The notes under the pieces are model-generated. The model made no database searches. It saw nothing but the letters and a program-made list of their open reading frames with translations, and was not told where the DNA came from. Shown in pieces: positions 1-8,478 of a stretch of DNA of 64,000 nt. The stretch is taken from positions 2,604,001-2,668,000 of the forward strand of contig NZ_CP013420.1 in the NCBI RefSeq assembly GCF_001718695.1, written 5' to 3'. The stretch's first letter is position 1. The number at the start of each line of letters is the position of its first letter. The DNA is from Burkholderia ubonensis. Its GTDB lineage: Bacteria; Pseudomonadota; Gammaproteobacteria; Burkholderiales; Burkholderiaceae. Made by a program: the position numbers and the translations under genes.

Positions 1-555
1 CACGGCGTTGACCGACTCGATCGTGCGCTGCAGCTCACCTTCGAGCGCGCGCTGGTAGTTGATCTGCTCGGCGAACTGGCTGATGCCGAATTTCTGGTTG
101 TCCATCAGCTCGAAGCCGACCGAGCCGCCCTTCGGCAGCCCGAGCGCCGCGAGCTTCAGGCGCGTTTCGTGGACCTGGTTCGCCGGCACGAGGATCGCGC
201 CGCCGGCGTCGGCGAACTTGTAGGGAACGTTTGCCTGCTGGAGCGCGGCGATGATCGCACCGCCGTCGCGGTCCGACAGGTTGCTGTACAGCACGCGGTA
301 GTCGGGCGCGCGGGTCCACAGCACGAGGGCGACGATCACGGCGACCGCGAAGGCGGCGGCGATGATGAACGGCAGCTTCGGGTTGCCGCGCATCCGCGCG
401 ATGCCCGGAATCCGTTCAGCGAAGCCGCCGAGCCCGAAGTCCACGCCCGCGCCGCCAGCCCCCGGCAGCGCCGCGGCCGCGGCGGCGCCGGGCGCCGGGC
501 TGGCGAGGCCAGTGCGGGCGTCGGGATTGATCAGCGAATTGGCCTGCGAATCCAT
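1..555 (-). CDS. fliF: Flagellar MS-ring protein FliF (N-terminal part, cut by window edge)
   Basis: FliF builds the MS ring, the inner-membrane base of the flagellar basal body that houses the export gate. Only the first 185 codons are present; the gene continues past the left edge. An Ala/Gly-rich leader of about 60 residues is followed by one hydrophobic segment (about 61-80). The start of the YscJ/FliF ring-building domain comes next, with the characteristic stretch YRVLYSNLSDRDGGAI (about 87-102). The ATG at 553-555 faces fliE across a 254-bp gap, so fliE is not in the fliF operon here. Confidence 0.95.
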   Translation of the reverse strand, partial: MDSQANSLINPDARTGLASPAPGAAAAAALPGAGGAGVDFGLGGFAERIPGIARMRGNPKLPFIIAAAFAVAVIVALVLWTRAPDYRVLYSNLSDRDGGAIIAALQQANVPYKFADAGGAILVPANQVHETRLKLAALGLPKGGSVGFELMDNQKFGISQFAEQINYQRALEGELQRTIESVNAV

Positions 556-809
556 GCGTCGAGGTTCTCCGGAGCGGGACGACTGAGCCGCTCGGGCGAG
601 CGGGCGGACAATGACACGATGCGATTATCGTGACGCCGCCCCCGATCCGATTGCCCGAAAAGAGCCGGGTTTCCCCCGTACTTTCACGGCTTTGCCGGAC
701 GGTGCGCTGCTATGCTTTTTCGCGATCCGGTATGGCGGGCGTGCGATACGCGCCGACGGCCCGCCCGGTCCGGCCCGAACGGGCCCTCTTTTCTGGATGG
801 GGAAACAGC
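556..809. promoter_or_regulatory. Divergent fliF / fliE control region
   Basis: This 254-bp gap must hold the promoters for both fliF (minus) and fliE (plus). A perfect 6-bp inverted repeat, CACGAT/ATCGTG with a 6-bp spacer, lies at 615-632. I see no sigma-28-type motif here, which fits early (class II) flagellar expression by FlhDC-sigma-70. A specific FlhDC site could not be assigned by eye. Confidence 0.4.
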
Positions 810-1154
810 ATGACGGCGAACGTCGGCGGAATCGGTTCGGTATTGCAACAGATGCAGGCGATGGCGGCGCAGGCGGCAAGCGGCGCGGCCAGCCCGAGCG
901 CGGCGGTCGCCGGTTCCGGCGCGGCGACCGCCGGCACCTTCGCGAGCGCGATGAAGGCGTCGCTCGACAAGATCAGCGGCGACCAGCAGCGCGCGCTCGG
1001 CGAGGCGCACGCGTTCGAGGTCGGCGCGCCGAACATCTCGCTGAACGACGTGATGGTCGACATGCAGAAGGCGAACATCGGCTTCCAGTTCGGGCTGCAG
1101 GTCCGCAACAAGCTCGTGACCGCGTACAACGAAGTCATGCAGATGCCGGTCTGA
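810..1154 (+). CDS. fliE: Flagellar hook-basal body protein FliE
   Basis: FliE joins the MS ring to the proximal rod and is an early substrate of the flagellar export apparatus. The 114-residue product is the usual size. After an Ala-rich N-terminus it has the conserved C-terminal helix region ([19 protein letters not shown], then a [19 protein letters not shown] end). The ATG at 810 was chosen because the conserved protein begins there; the open frame runs upstream to 630 only as non-conserved sequence. It is monocistronic in appearance and divergent from fliF. Confidence 0.95.
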   Translation: MTANVGGIGSVLQQMQAMAAQAASGAASPSAAVAGSGAATAGTFASAMKASLDKISGDQQRALGEAHAFEVGAPNISLNDVMVDMQKANIGFQFGLQVRNKLVTAYNEVMQMPV

Positions 1155-1173
1155 CAGAGCCCTCGGTTTCGCC

Positions 1174-1200
1174 TAAAGCTTTTAACTTCATTTCCGATAA
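1174..1200 (+). promoter_or_regulatory. Sigma-28 (FliA) promoter of fliST
   Basis: The sequence reads TAAAGCTT (1174-1181), an 11-bp spacer, then TCCGATAA (1193-1200). This closely matches the FliA consensus TAAAGTTT-N11-GCCGATAA with exact spacing. It lies about 67 bp before the fliS ATG and just after the fliE stop, so fliS and downstream genes can be switched on late. Confidence 0.85.
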
Positions 1201-1267
1201 CTCCGGGAGTCAGCCGCGTCGCGGGCGCAGGCTATCCAGATCCAACGCATCAAACAAGGAGAAGCGC

Positions 1268-1702
1268 ATGTTTTCCCCAGGACACGCTGGAGCCAATGCG
1301 TACGCGCGCGTCGGCGTCGAGACGGGGGTGATGGGCGCGTCCCCGCATCGCCTGATCGCGATGCTCTACCAGGGCGCGCGGCAGGCCGTCGCGCTCGCGC
1401 GCATGCATCTGCAGCAGGGCAACATCCCGGCGCGCGGCGAGGCGATCGGCAAGGCGATCAGCATCGTCGAGAGCGGCCTGCAGACGTCGCTGAACCGCGA
1501 AGCGGGCGGCGACATCGCGGCGCGCCTCGATGCGCTGTACAGCTACATCGGCAAGCGCCTGCTGCAGGCGAACGCGCAGAGCAGCGACGCCATGCTGGTC
1601 GAGGTCGACGGGCTGCTCGCAACGCTCGAGGAAGCGTGGACGGGCATTGCGCCCGAAGTCGCCCGGATGGCCGCGCAGCAGGCTGCGGATGCGGCCAGAT
1701 GA
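1268..1702 (+). CDS. fliS: Flagellar export chaperone FliS
   Basis: FliS binds the C-terminus of flagellin in the cytoplasm and keeps it unpolymerised until export. The 144-residue protein shows the family signature near the N-terminus (NAYARVGVETGVMGASPHRL, then IAMLYQGA) and a helical bundle. The ATG at 1268 follows an AAGGAGAAG ribosome site. Its stop overlaps the start of the FliT-like gene. A sigma-28 promoter lies directly upstream. Confidence 0.96.
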   Translation: MFSPGHAGANAYARVGVETGVMGASPHRLIAMLYQGARQAVALARMHLQQGNIPARGEAIGKAISIVESGLQTSLNREAGGDIAARLDALYSYIGKRLLQANAQSSDAMLVEVDGLLATLEEAWTGIAPEVARMAAQQAADAAR

Positions 1703-2031
1703 ACGGCAAGGCCCAATACTTCGCTAGCTACGAGGCGATCGCGGCCGTGTCCGGCCGGATGCTGCACGCCGCGCGCGGCGCCGACTGGAACGCGCTGTCG
1801 GGGCTGCAGGAGGAATACCTGCAGCTCGTCGACGGGCTGAAGGAGGCCGGGCAGGGCATCGCGCTCGACGAGGCCGAACTCGCCCGCAAGCTCGACCTGA
1901 TTCGCTGCATTCTGGCCGACGACGCCGCGATTCGCGATCTCGCGAGCCCGGAGATCGCGCGGCTGTCCGCGCTGTTCGAGGCGCGCCGCTCGAGCCGCGT
2001 ATTGACCGATCTGTATCGCGCGCGCGGGTAA
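1699..2031 (+). CDS. fliT: FliT-family flagellar chaperone
   Basis: FliT proteins are small helical chaperones for the filament cap FliD and, in enteric bacteria, regulators of FlhDC. This 110-residue product is entirely helical in character, with no membrane segment or enzyme motif. The call rests mainly on position directly after fliS and on overall similarity. Its ATG (1699-1701) overlaps the fliS TGA, implying translational coupling. Sequence conservation in this family is weak, so function is less certain than for fliS. Confidence 0.75.
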   Translation: MNGKAQYFASYEAIAAVSGRMLHAARGADWNALSGLQEEYLQLVDGLKEAGQGIALDEAELARKLDLIRCILADDAAIRDLASPEIARLSALFEARRSSRVLTDLYRARG

Positions 2032-2113
2032 GGCCCGTTTGCCGGGGCGGCGCTTGCCGCGGGCCCCGATTCCGGATTTGCAACGAAGTGGCTGAGGTGA
2101 GCAGGTTCCGATC

Positions 2114-3496
2114 ATGACCGGTATCGACACCGTAGCCGCCGCGTTGCTGGCCAGCCGCCTCGACAGCCTGCTGACCACCGTGACGGCGCCCGCCGGCAGC
2201 GGCGCCGCGCAGGTCGGCACGCCGGGCGCCGGCGTGGCGTCGGCGGCGCCTGCGCTCGCGCAGCCGGCCGCGCCGCCCGCTTCGGCCCAGACGGCGCTGT
2301 CCGACGTCGGGCTCGTGCTCGACGCGATCTCCCGTTTCGGCGGCGACGCGACGCCGGCGGTCGTCGGCCGCACGCCGCTGCTCGCCGATCCGACCGTGCT
2401 GCTGAATGCGCTGACCGCGTCGCCCGACGGCGCGCAGCCGGGCGTGGCCGCTGCGGCGGCGTCTGCGCCTGCTTCGTCTTCTTCTCCTTCTTCTTCCACG
2501 CCATCGGCCGCGACCGCCGCGAACGCCGCCGCGGCCGTGCGCGATACGCCCGCCGCGCCGCCCACGGCGGCGCTGCGCGCCGCGCTCGCGCAGGCCGTGA
2601 GCGAAAGCGGCCTGTTCTACGAATCCCATCTCGCGCAATGGCTGGCCGGACAGCGGCCGCTCGCGGCGCTCGCGCGCGAGCCGCAGGCGCGGCTCGCGAC
2701 GGTGCCGGTGCAGACGGCCGCCGACGCCGCGCAGCACGACGCACCCGACCCGCTCGACGAACTGCTCGCGCAGCGCGCGCCGCTGCCGGCTGCGTCGCGC
2801 ACCGCCTTGCCGGCGGGCGCGTCGGCGACGGGCAGCGCCGCGCCGCATGCATCGATGCCGAACGCGTCGGCGGCCGCGCGCGGTGGTGCGCCGGGCACGG
2901 CCGGCATGGCCGATCCGCTCGGCGAACTGCCCGACGCGCACTGGGCGACACCCGCGCGCGCCGCGCTGGCCGCCGCGTCGGCCGATCCGCAGGCGCAGCC
3001 GCAGTCGTCGGCGGCCGTGCATCCGGCCGCCGTGCCGCTCGTGCGCCAGCAGCTCGACGTGCTCGCGACCGATCAGTTCCGCTGGATCGGCGAAGCGTGG
3101 CCGGGCGCGCGGCTCGACTGGACGATCGAGCCCGACGACTCGGGCGGGCACGCGGCGCGCGGCGACGACGCCGGCGACGGCATCGCGTGGCGCACGCGGC
3201 TCACGCTCACGCTGCCGTCGCTCGGCACGGTCGATGCGGAGCTGGTGCTGAACGGCGAGCAGCTCGTCGCGCGGCTGCGCGCGAACGAGGCCGGCGCCGG
3301 CCGGCTCGCGCGGCACGAGGGCGCGCTGCGGCAGCGGCTGGAGGCGTCGGGGCTGCAGCTCGGCGGGCTGTCGATCCGCGCGGTCGACGGCGCGCCGGAC
3401 GGTTTCGACGCGGTCGCCGCGAAGGCGGCCGCGGCCGCCTATGCGCGCGGCGGCGCGGGCGGCACGCCGGACGTCGACGAAACGGTGCCGCGATGA
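2114..3496 (+). CDS. fliK: Flagellar hook-length control protein FliK
   Basis: FliK measures hook length and, through FlhB, switches export from hook to filament proteins. The 460-residue product has a long, Ala/Pro/Ser-rich low-complexity N-terminal ruler (about 1-300). The folded Flg_hook C-terminal domain follows (about 310-440), including LNGEQLVARLRANEAGAGRL. The last codons overlap the next gene as ATGA. Its partner FlhB is not in this window, but the downstream gene resembles the FlhB C-terminus. Confidence 0.93.
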   Translation: MTGIDTVAAALLASRLDSLLTTVTAPAGSGAAQVGTPGAGVASAAPALAQPAAPPASAQTALSDVGLVLDAISRFGGDATPAVVGRTPLLADPTVLLNALTASPDGAQPGVAAAAASAPASSSSPSSSTPSAATAANAAAAVRDTPAAPPTAALRAALAQAVSESGLFYESHLAQWLAGQRPLAALAREPQARLATVPVQTAADAAQHDAPDPLDELLAQRAPLPAASRTALPAGASATGSAAPHASMPNASAAARGGAPGTAGMADPLGELPDAHWATPARAALAAASADPQAQPQSSAAVHPAAVPLVRQQLDVLATDQFRWIGEAWPGARLDWTIEPDDSGGHAARGDDAGDGIAWRTRLTLTLPSLGTVDAELVLNGEQLVARLRANEAGAGRLARHEGALRQRLEASGLQLGGLSIRAVDGAPDGFDAVAAKAAAAAYARGGAGGTPDVDETVPR

Positions 3497-3816
3497 GCAT
3501 GGGTTCCCGCAAGCGCGCGGCCGCGCTCGTCTACGACGCGAAGGGCGGCGACGCCGCGCCGCGCGTGATCGCGAAGGGCTACGGGGCGGTTGCCGAGATG
3601 ATCGTCGCCCGCGCCCGCGATGCGGGGCTCTACGTGCACACCGCGCCGGAGATGGTGTCGCTGCTGATGCAGGTCGATCTCGACGATCGGATTCCGCCGC
3701 AGCTGTACCAGGCGGTCGCGGACCTGCTCGCATGGCTGTACGCGCTCGAGCGCGCCGAGCCGGAGCGTGAGCCGGACGGCGCCGCGCACTTTCCGCTGCC
3801 GGCACTGCGACGCTGA
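3493..3816 (+). CDS. Stand-alone FlhB/EscU C-terminal-like protein
   Basis: The 107-residue protein matches the cytoplasmic C-terminal part of FlhB/YscU export-switch proteins. ALVYDAKGGDAAPRVIAKGYG corresponds to the region just after the FlhB autocleavage site, followed by the typical IPPQLYQAVADLLAWLY end. It has no transmembrane domain and no NPTH cleavage motif. The ATG overlaps the fliK stop (ATGA), so it is translationally coupled to FliK. Small homologues of this kind exist in other flagellate bacteria, but their role is not settled. I infer a part in, or interference with, substrate-specificity switching. Confidence 0.85.
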   Translation: MSMGSRKRAAALVYDAKGGDAAPRVIAKGYGAVAEMIVARARDAGLYVHTAPEMVSLLMQVDLDDRIPPQLYQAVADLLAWLYALERAEPEREPDGAAHFPLPALRR

Positions 3817-4011
3817 GCGTCGCGCGGGTTCGCTCGTTCGTTTCGTTGCTTGCCTGCGCTGTTGCGTCGGTGTCGGCTGGCGCGGGCTTTCTTCCCGTAT
3901 CTCGCCGTAAATCTGCCCGATCAGCCGCCGATCGGTGGGCATTCCCGTCTATTCGCTCCTCGTTCCGCGCGCGCCGTGCGATGCAGACGGATTGAGCTGC
4001 ATCCCGCTTTA

Positions 4012-4037
4012 TGTAATGATATCCATTCTCATTATCA
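4012..4037. promoter_or_regulatory. Fur-box-like operator
   Basis: An AT-rich island in GC-rich DNA reads TAATGATATCC then ATTCTCATTATCA. The arms AATGA (4015-4019) and TCATT (4029-4033) are inverted repeats. The site resembles the Fur consensus GATAATGATAATCATTATC. It lies about 70-90 bp before a PepSY-type membrane protein, so iron repression is inferred. Confidence 0.7.
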
Positions 4038-4103
4038 TATTGACCGGGCGGCGCACGTTCCACGTGGCGCCGCTCGTCGTGTCGAACGAATGGAAGCTAT
4101 TGC

Positions 4104-4838
4104 GTGAACGCGCCTGAAACGATCGCCCCGCTGCGGGCCGACCAGCCCGCCGCGGGCGTCACCGTGCTGCGACCGGCCGTGCGTCCGGCGAGCGACGCCG
4201 AGCTGGCGGCGCGCCGCCAGCGTTCGCGCCGCGCGACCTTCATCAAGTGGCTGCGAAAGGTGCACGGCTGGGTCGGCCTGTGGGGCGCGGTGCTGGGGCT
4301 GCTGTTCGGCGTGACGGGCATCGTGCTCAATCACCGCGCGCCGCCGCTCAAGATCCCGACCGGCGAGCCGCAGGTCGAGGAGATGCAGCTCGCGCTGCCG
4401 AACCCGGCGCCGCGCTCGCCCGCGGCGATGACCCGCTGGCTGCAGCAGGAACTGCACTTCGACGGCCGCCCGGGCCGGGTGCGCAAGGACCCCGCGCAGC
4501 CCGTCGCATGGGGCGACCGGCGCGTGATGCAGCCCGAGCACTGGCAGTTCGGCCTGTTCGGGCCGCACCAGAACCTGCAGGCCGAATACTGGGTCGGCAA
4601 CGGCTACGTATCGGTGAAGCGCACGGGCAACTCGTTCCTGACGACGCTGAACAACCTGCATCGCGGCGTCGGGATGAACCTCGGCTGGGTGCTGCTGATG
4701 GATACGATCGCCGGCTCGCTGATCCTGCTGTCGCTGACGGGCGTGCTGCTGTGGACCGAGCTGAACAAGCGCCGCACGGTCGGCGTCGTGCTGGTGGCCG
4801 GCTCGGTCGCGGCGGCGCTTGCCGCGGGATTCGCGTAA
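4104..4838 (+). CDS. PepSY-associated transmembrane protein
   Basis: The 244-residue inner-membrane protein has a first membrane segment at about 55-75 after the motif KVHGWVGLW. A periplasmic domain of about 110 residues follows, then two C-terminal membrane segments (about 190-215 and 222-243) introduced by LNNLHRGVGMNLGW. This is the layout of PepSY_TM proteins, many of which act in siderophore or iron reduction systems. The start is GTG at 4104, the first in-frame start after the Fur-like site. The substrate is unknown. Confidence 0.8.
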   Translation: MNAPETIAPLRADQPAAGVTVLRPAVRPASDAELAARRQRSRRATFIKWLRKVHGWVGLWGAVLGLLFGVTGIVLNHRAPPLKIPTGEPQVEEMQLALPNPAPRSPAAMTRWLQQELHFDGRPGRVRKDPAQPVAWGDRRVMQPEHWQFGLFGPHQNLQAEYWVGNGYVSVKRTGNSFLTTLNNLHRGVGMNLGWVLLMDTIAGSLILLSLTGVLLWTELNKRRTVGVVLVAGSVAAALAAGFA

Positions 4839-4896
4839 GGCGACCGGATCGACGCTGCAGCGCGTGCGCGCACACCGCCCATCGCGCCCGCCGGCG

Positions 4897-5922
4897 TCAC
4901 GACCCGCAGGTCGCGCCGCTGCTCGCCGCGATCTCGCGCGCGGCCTTCGCGCCTTCGACCTGCAGGATCGTCGGCAGCGACACGTGGTTCTTCGCGGCCG
5001 TGACCTCGGCGAGGATCGAGATCGCGATTTCCGGCGGCGTCCGGCTGCCGATGTAGATGCCGGCCGGCCCGTGCAGCCGCGCCAGTTCCGTGTCGCTCAA
5101 ATCGAATTCGCGCAGCCGCTCGCGGCGCGCCGCGTTGTTGCGCCGCGAGCCGAGCGCGCCGACGTAGAACGCGGGCGTCCTCAGCGCTTCCATCAGCGCG
5201 AGATCGTCGAGCTTCGGATCGTGCGTGAGGGCGATCACCGCCGAGCGCGCGTCGAGCTTCATGTCGAGCACCGTGTCGTCGGGCATCGTGTGCACGACGC
5301 GCGTGCCCGGCACGTCCCACGCATCCGTGTATTCGTCGCGCGGATCGCACACCGTCACCTGGTAGTCGAGCCCGACCGCGATCTGGCACAGGTAGCGCGA
5401 CAGCTGCCCCGCGCCGATCACGAGCATCCGGTAGCGCGGGCCGTGGATCGTCACGAGCCGTTCGCCGTCGAACGCGACGCCGTCGGTCGCCTGCGCGGGC
5501 GACAGCGACGCGCGGCCCGTCGCGAGCGTCATCGTGCGGGTGACGAGGCGGCCCGCCTCGACCTGCGCGCACAGCGCGGCGACGCCGCTGTCGCGCGTCA
5601 GCGGCTCCAGCACGAGCTGGATCGTGCCGCCGCACGGCAGCCCGAAGCGGTGCGCCTCCTCGGCCGTCACGCCGTACTTCACCGCTTCCGGCCGCGCGTC
5701 GGGCGCGATGCCGCTCGCATGCACGCGGGCGATCAGGTCGTCCTCGATGCAGCCGCCCGACACCGAGCCGACGACGAGCCCGTCGTCGCGCACCGCGAGC
5801 ATCGCGCCTTCGGGGCGCGGCGACGAGCCCCACGTCTTCACGACCGTCACGAGCAGCACGCGGCGGCCTTCTTCGATCCAGCGCGCGCTGGTTTTCAGTA
5901 CATCGAGATCGACGCTTTCCAT
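4897..5922 (-). CDS. XdhC/CoxI family protein
   Basis: XdhC-family proteins bind molybdenum cofactor and help mature xanthine dehydrogenase-type enzymes. The 341-residue protein has the N-terminal XdhC/CoxI domain (TWGSSPRPEGAMLAV, then GSVSGGCIEDD), the LPCGGTIQLVLEP motif, and a C-terminal Rossmann-like domain beginning MLVIGAGQLSRYL. It ends with IGSRTPPEIAISILAE. The ATG at 5920-5922 was chosen where the conserved domain begins. No xdhA/xdhB genes are adjacent, so the client enzyme must be encoded elsewhere. Confidence 0.88.
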   Translation of the reverse strand: MESVDLDVLKTSARWIEEGRRVLLVTVVKTWGSSPRPEGAMLAVRDDGLVVGSVSGGCIEDDLIARVHASGIAPDARPEAVKYGVTAEEAHRFGLPCGGTIQLVLEPLTRDSGVAALCAQVEAGRLVTRTMTLATGRASLSPAQATDGVAFDGERLVTIHGPRYRMLVIGAGQLSRYLCQIAVGLDYQVTVCDPRDEYTDAWDVPGTRVVHTMPDDTVLDMKLDARSAVIALTHDPKLDDLALMEALRTPAFYVGALGSRRNNAARRERLREFDLSDTELARLHGPAGIYIGSRTPPEIAISILAEVTAAKNHVSLPTILQVEGAKAAREIAASSGATCGS

Positions 5923-6241
5923 GATGTTTTCCCGTTGCCGGACGGTCTGCGGCTCCCAACCGTCGTTCGATGGCGGAATTATGAACCGCACCGCGCGCGC
6001 GTGCTGCCAGCGTGCGCGTGTGGGGCGCAAATGGCGAGGATCGGGCAAGAGATCGGGACGATCAGGCAGCGCCCGCGCGCGGCAATGGCGCGGCGCGGTT
6101 GTGGCGGAGGAGGAAGGCGGAGGCGGAGGCGCTGCGCGCCGCACGGGGCCGGGCGGCCCGGTGCGGCGTTGCAGCCGCACGCGCTGCGTGGGTGCGCGGC
6201 TGCATCTGCCATTTCACGTGCGAACGCACGTGCGCGTGGCG
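5923..6241. other. Intergenic region with two strong stem-loops
   Basis: No gene is seen. The half nearest the permease stop carries two consecutive stem-loops. One at 6137-6168 has arms CGCCGCAC/GTGCGGCG with further inner pairing. The other at 6171-6203 has arms GCAGCCGC/GCGGCTGC. Neither is followed by a T-run, so they may stabilise the permease mRNA 3' end or assist factor-dependent termination. The part next to 5922 should hold the xdhC-family promoter. Confidence 0.5.
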
Positions 6242-7648
6242 TCAGTGCGCGTCGTGCTGTCCGCGCGCCAGCTTCGAGTGGTGGCGCGAGTACACGAAGT
6301 AGATCGCGAGGCCGATCACGAGCCACACGCCGAACGCGGCCCACGTGACGGGCGCCAGGTTCAGCATCAGGAACAGGCACGACGCGACCGCGAGGATCGG
6401 CACGACCGGCACGCCGGGGCAGCGGAACGCGCGCGGCAGCTCCGGATGGGTGCGGCGCAGCACCAGCACCGCGATCGACACCATCGAGAACGCGGCGAGC
6501 GTGCCGATGTTGATCAGCTCGGCGAGCACGTTGAGCGGCACCAGCGCGGCGATCAGCCCGAAGAACAGGCCGACGAGCCAGGTCGTCAGGAACGGCGTCG
6601 CGAAGCGCGGATGCACGCGCGACAGCGTCGCCGGCAGCAGGCCGTCGCGCGACATCGCGAAGATGATGCGGGTCTGGCCGTAGCTCATCACGAGGATCAC
6701 GGTCAGCATGCCGAGCACGGCGCCGAGGTCGATGAAGCCCGCGACCCATTTCTCGCCGGCGATCTGCAGCGCGTACGAGATCGGGTGCGAGATGCTCGCG
6801 TACTGCGCGGACGGCACGATGCCCGTCGCGACCGCCGCGACCGCGACGTACAGGAACGCGCAGACGGCCAGCGACGCGATGATGCCGATCGGCAGGTCGC
6901 GCTTCGGGTTCTTCACTTCCTCGGCCGCCGACGACACCGCGTCGAAGCCGATGAACGCGAAGAACATCACGGCCGCTGCGCCGAACACGCCGTTCCAGCC
7001 GTGCGGCATGAACGGCTGCCAGTTCGCCGGCGTCACGTGGAAGATGCCGACCGCGATCACGAGCAGCACCACCGACACCTTGATGAACACCATGACGTTG
7101 TTGATGCGGGTCGATTCGCGGATGCCGATCGACAGCAGCGTCGTGATCACGATCATCACGAGGAACGCCGGCAGGTTGAACCACGTGACGACGCCCGGCA
7201 CCGCGCCGGGCGCGGCGCTCAGCACGGTCGGCAGCGTGAGGCCGAAGCCCTGCAGCAGCGACTGCAGGTAGCCGGACCAGCCGACCGACACGGCGGACGC
7301 GGCGAGCCCGTATTCGAGCATCAGGTCCCAGCCGATGATCCACGCGACGAGCTCGCCGAGCGTCGCATACGAATACGTGTAGATCGAGCCGGCGACCGGA
7401 ATCGTCGATGCGAACTCGGCGTACGACAGCGCGGCGAGCCCGCACGCGATCGCGGCGATCACGAACGACAGCATCAGCGCGGGGCCGGCCTGCACGGCGC
7501 CGGTGCCGGTCAGCACGAAGATGCCGGTGCCGATGATCGCGCCGATGCCGAGGAAGGTGAGGTCGATCGCGCCGAGCGCTTTCTTGAGCCCGGCGGCGTG
7601 CGCGCCGGCGATCATGCGATCGACGTTTTTCTTGCGGAAGAGAGACAT
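6242..7648 (-). CDS. APC-family cationic amino-acid permease
   Basis: This is a 468-residue inner-membrane carrier with about twelve hydrophobic segments and the APC-family signature GIGAIIGTGIFVLTGT near residue 40. Other typical blocks are SYAEFASTIPVAGSIYTYSY and FFAFIGFDAVSSAAEEVKNP. The proteins it resembles are CAT/YfnA-type amino-acid:proton symporters; the actual substrate cannot be read from sequence. The ATG at 7646-7648 (MSLFRKKNVDR) is preferred over an upstream in-frame ATG because the family begins there. Confidence 0.9.
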   Translation of the reverse strand: MSLFRKKNVDRMIAGAHAAGLKKALGAIDLTFLGIGAIIGTGIFVLTGTGAVQAGPALMLSFVIAAIACGLAALSYAEFASTIPVAGSIYTYSYATLGELVAWIIGWDLMLEYGLAASAVSVGWSGYLQSLLQGFGLTLPTVLSAAPGAVPGVVTWFNLPAFLVMIVITTLLSIGIRESTRINNVMVFIKVSVVLLVIAVGIFHVTPANWQPFMPHGWNGVFGAAAVMFFAFIGFDAVSSAAEEVKNPKRDLPIGIIASLAVCAFLYVAVAAVATGIVPSAQYASISHPISYALQIAGEKWVAGFIDLGAVLGMLTVILVMSYGQTRIIFAMSRDGLLPATLSRVHPRFATPFLTTWLVGLFFGLIAALVPLNVLAELINIGTLAAFSMVSIAVLVLRRTHPELPRAFRCPGVPVVPILAVASCLFLMLNLAPVTWAAFGVWLVIGLAIYFVYSRHHSKLARGQHDAH

Positions 7649-7814
7649 TGCGGATGGATCGCCGGCGCGCGCGTGCGCGTCGCGTCGACTGAGTGAAAAA
7701 CCTGAAATTTTAACCGATCTGGCCGGGGCGATTCGCCGCGGTGCAGCACCGGGCGGCGGGATCGTCAGGCAAAACAAGCGCTTGGGCACGCCGGCCGGCG
7801 TGCCGGCGCGCGTA

Positions 7815-8471
7815 TCAGGCGCCGGACGCGGGCGCCATGTCGACGAGCTGGTTGCTCATCACGTAGAAGGTCAGTTCCGCGTTGTTCGACAGCCGCATCT
7901 TCTCGAGCAGCCGCGTGCGGTAGACGCTCACCGTCTTCACCGACAGCGACAGCGTGTGAGCGATGTCGGTGAGCCGCTTGCCGGACGCGAGCATGCACAG
8001 CGTCTGGTATTCGCGGTCCGACAGCTTCTCGTGCGGCAGCGGCTCGTTCTCGAACGACACGTATTCGGCGAGCGCCTCGGCCATCGCCGGGCTCACGTAC
8101 TTGCGGCCCGCGGCGACCTGCTGGATCGCGGAGATCATCTGCGCGGCGTTGACCGTCTTCGACAGGTAGCCGGCCGCGCCGGCCTTCAGCGCACGCACCG
8201 CGTACTGGTCCTCGCGATACATCGAGAACATCAGCACCGGCGTGCGCGGCAGCTTGCGCTTCAGGCGCTTGAGCACCTCGATGCCGTTCATGTCGGTCAG
8301 CGAGATGTCGAGCAGGATCACGTCGAATTCGCGCTTGTCGACGGCCGCCATCGCTTCGCCGCCGGTTTCCGCCTCGGTGACTTCGCGGGCCACGCCGCGG
8401 TCGATCAGCAGGTGCCGGATGCCTTGCCGGACGATCGCGTGGTCGTCGACGAGCAGGATGTTCAGACTCAT
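7815..8471 (-). CDS. NarL/FixJ-type response regulator
   Basis: The 218-residue protein has an N-terminal receiver domain with acidic pair D9/D10, phospho-acceptor D55 (in VILLDISLTD) and a conserved lysine in YLSKTV. A LuxR-type helix-turn-helix follows (about 150-210; LSDREYQTLCMLASGK, then SVKTVSVYRTRLLEKM). It lies 7 bp downstream of the histidine kinase gene and is surely its partner. The regulated genes are unknown; candidate sites occur in the leader upstream of the kinase. Confidence 0.92.
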   Translation of the reverse strand: MSLNILLVDDHAIVRQGIRHLLIDRGVAREVTEAETGGEAMAAVDKREFDVILLDISLTDMNGIEVLKRLKRKLPRTPVLMFSMYREDQYAVRALKAGAAGYLSKTVNAAQMISAIQQVAAGRKYVSPAMAEALAEYVSFENEPLPHEKLSDREYQTLCMLASGKRLTDIAHTLSLSVKTVSVYRTRLLEKMRLSNNAELTFYVMSNQLVDMAPASGA

Positions 8472-8478
8472 GGCGCCC

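Noticed and set aside
1724..4063. 779-codon minus-strand open frame opposite fliT-fliK
   Set aside because: Arg-rich composition without domains, opposite clearly conserved flagellar genes; long antisense frames are common in such GC-rich DNA.
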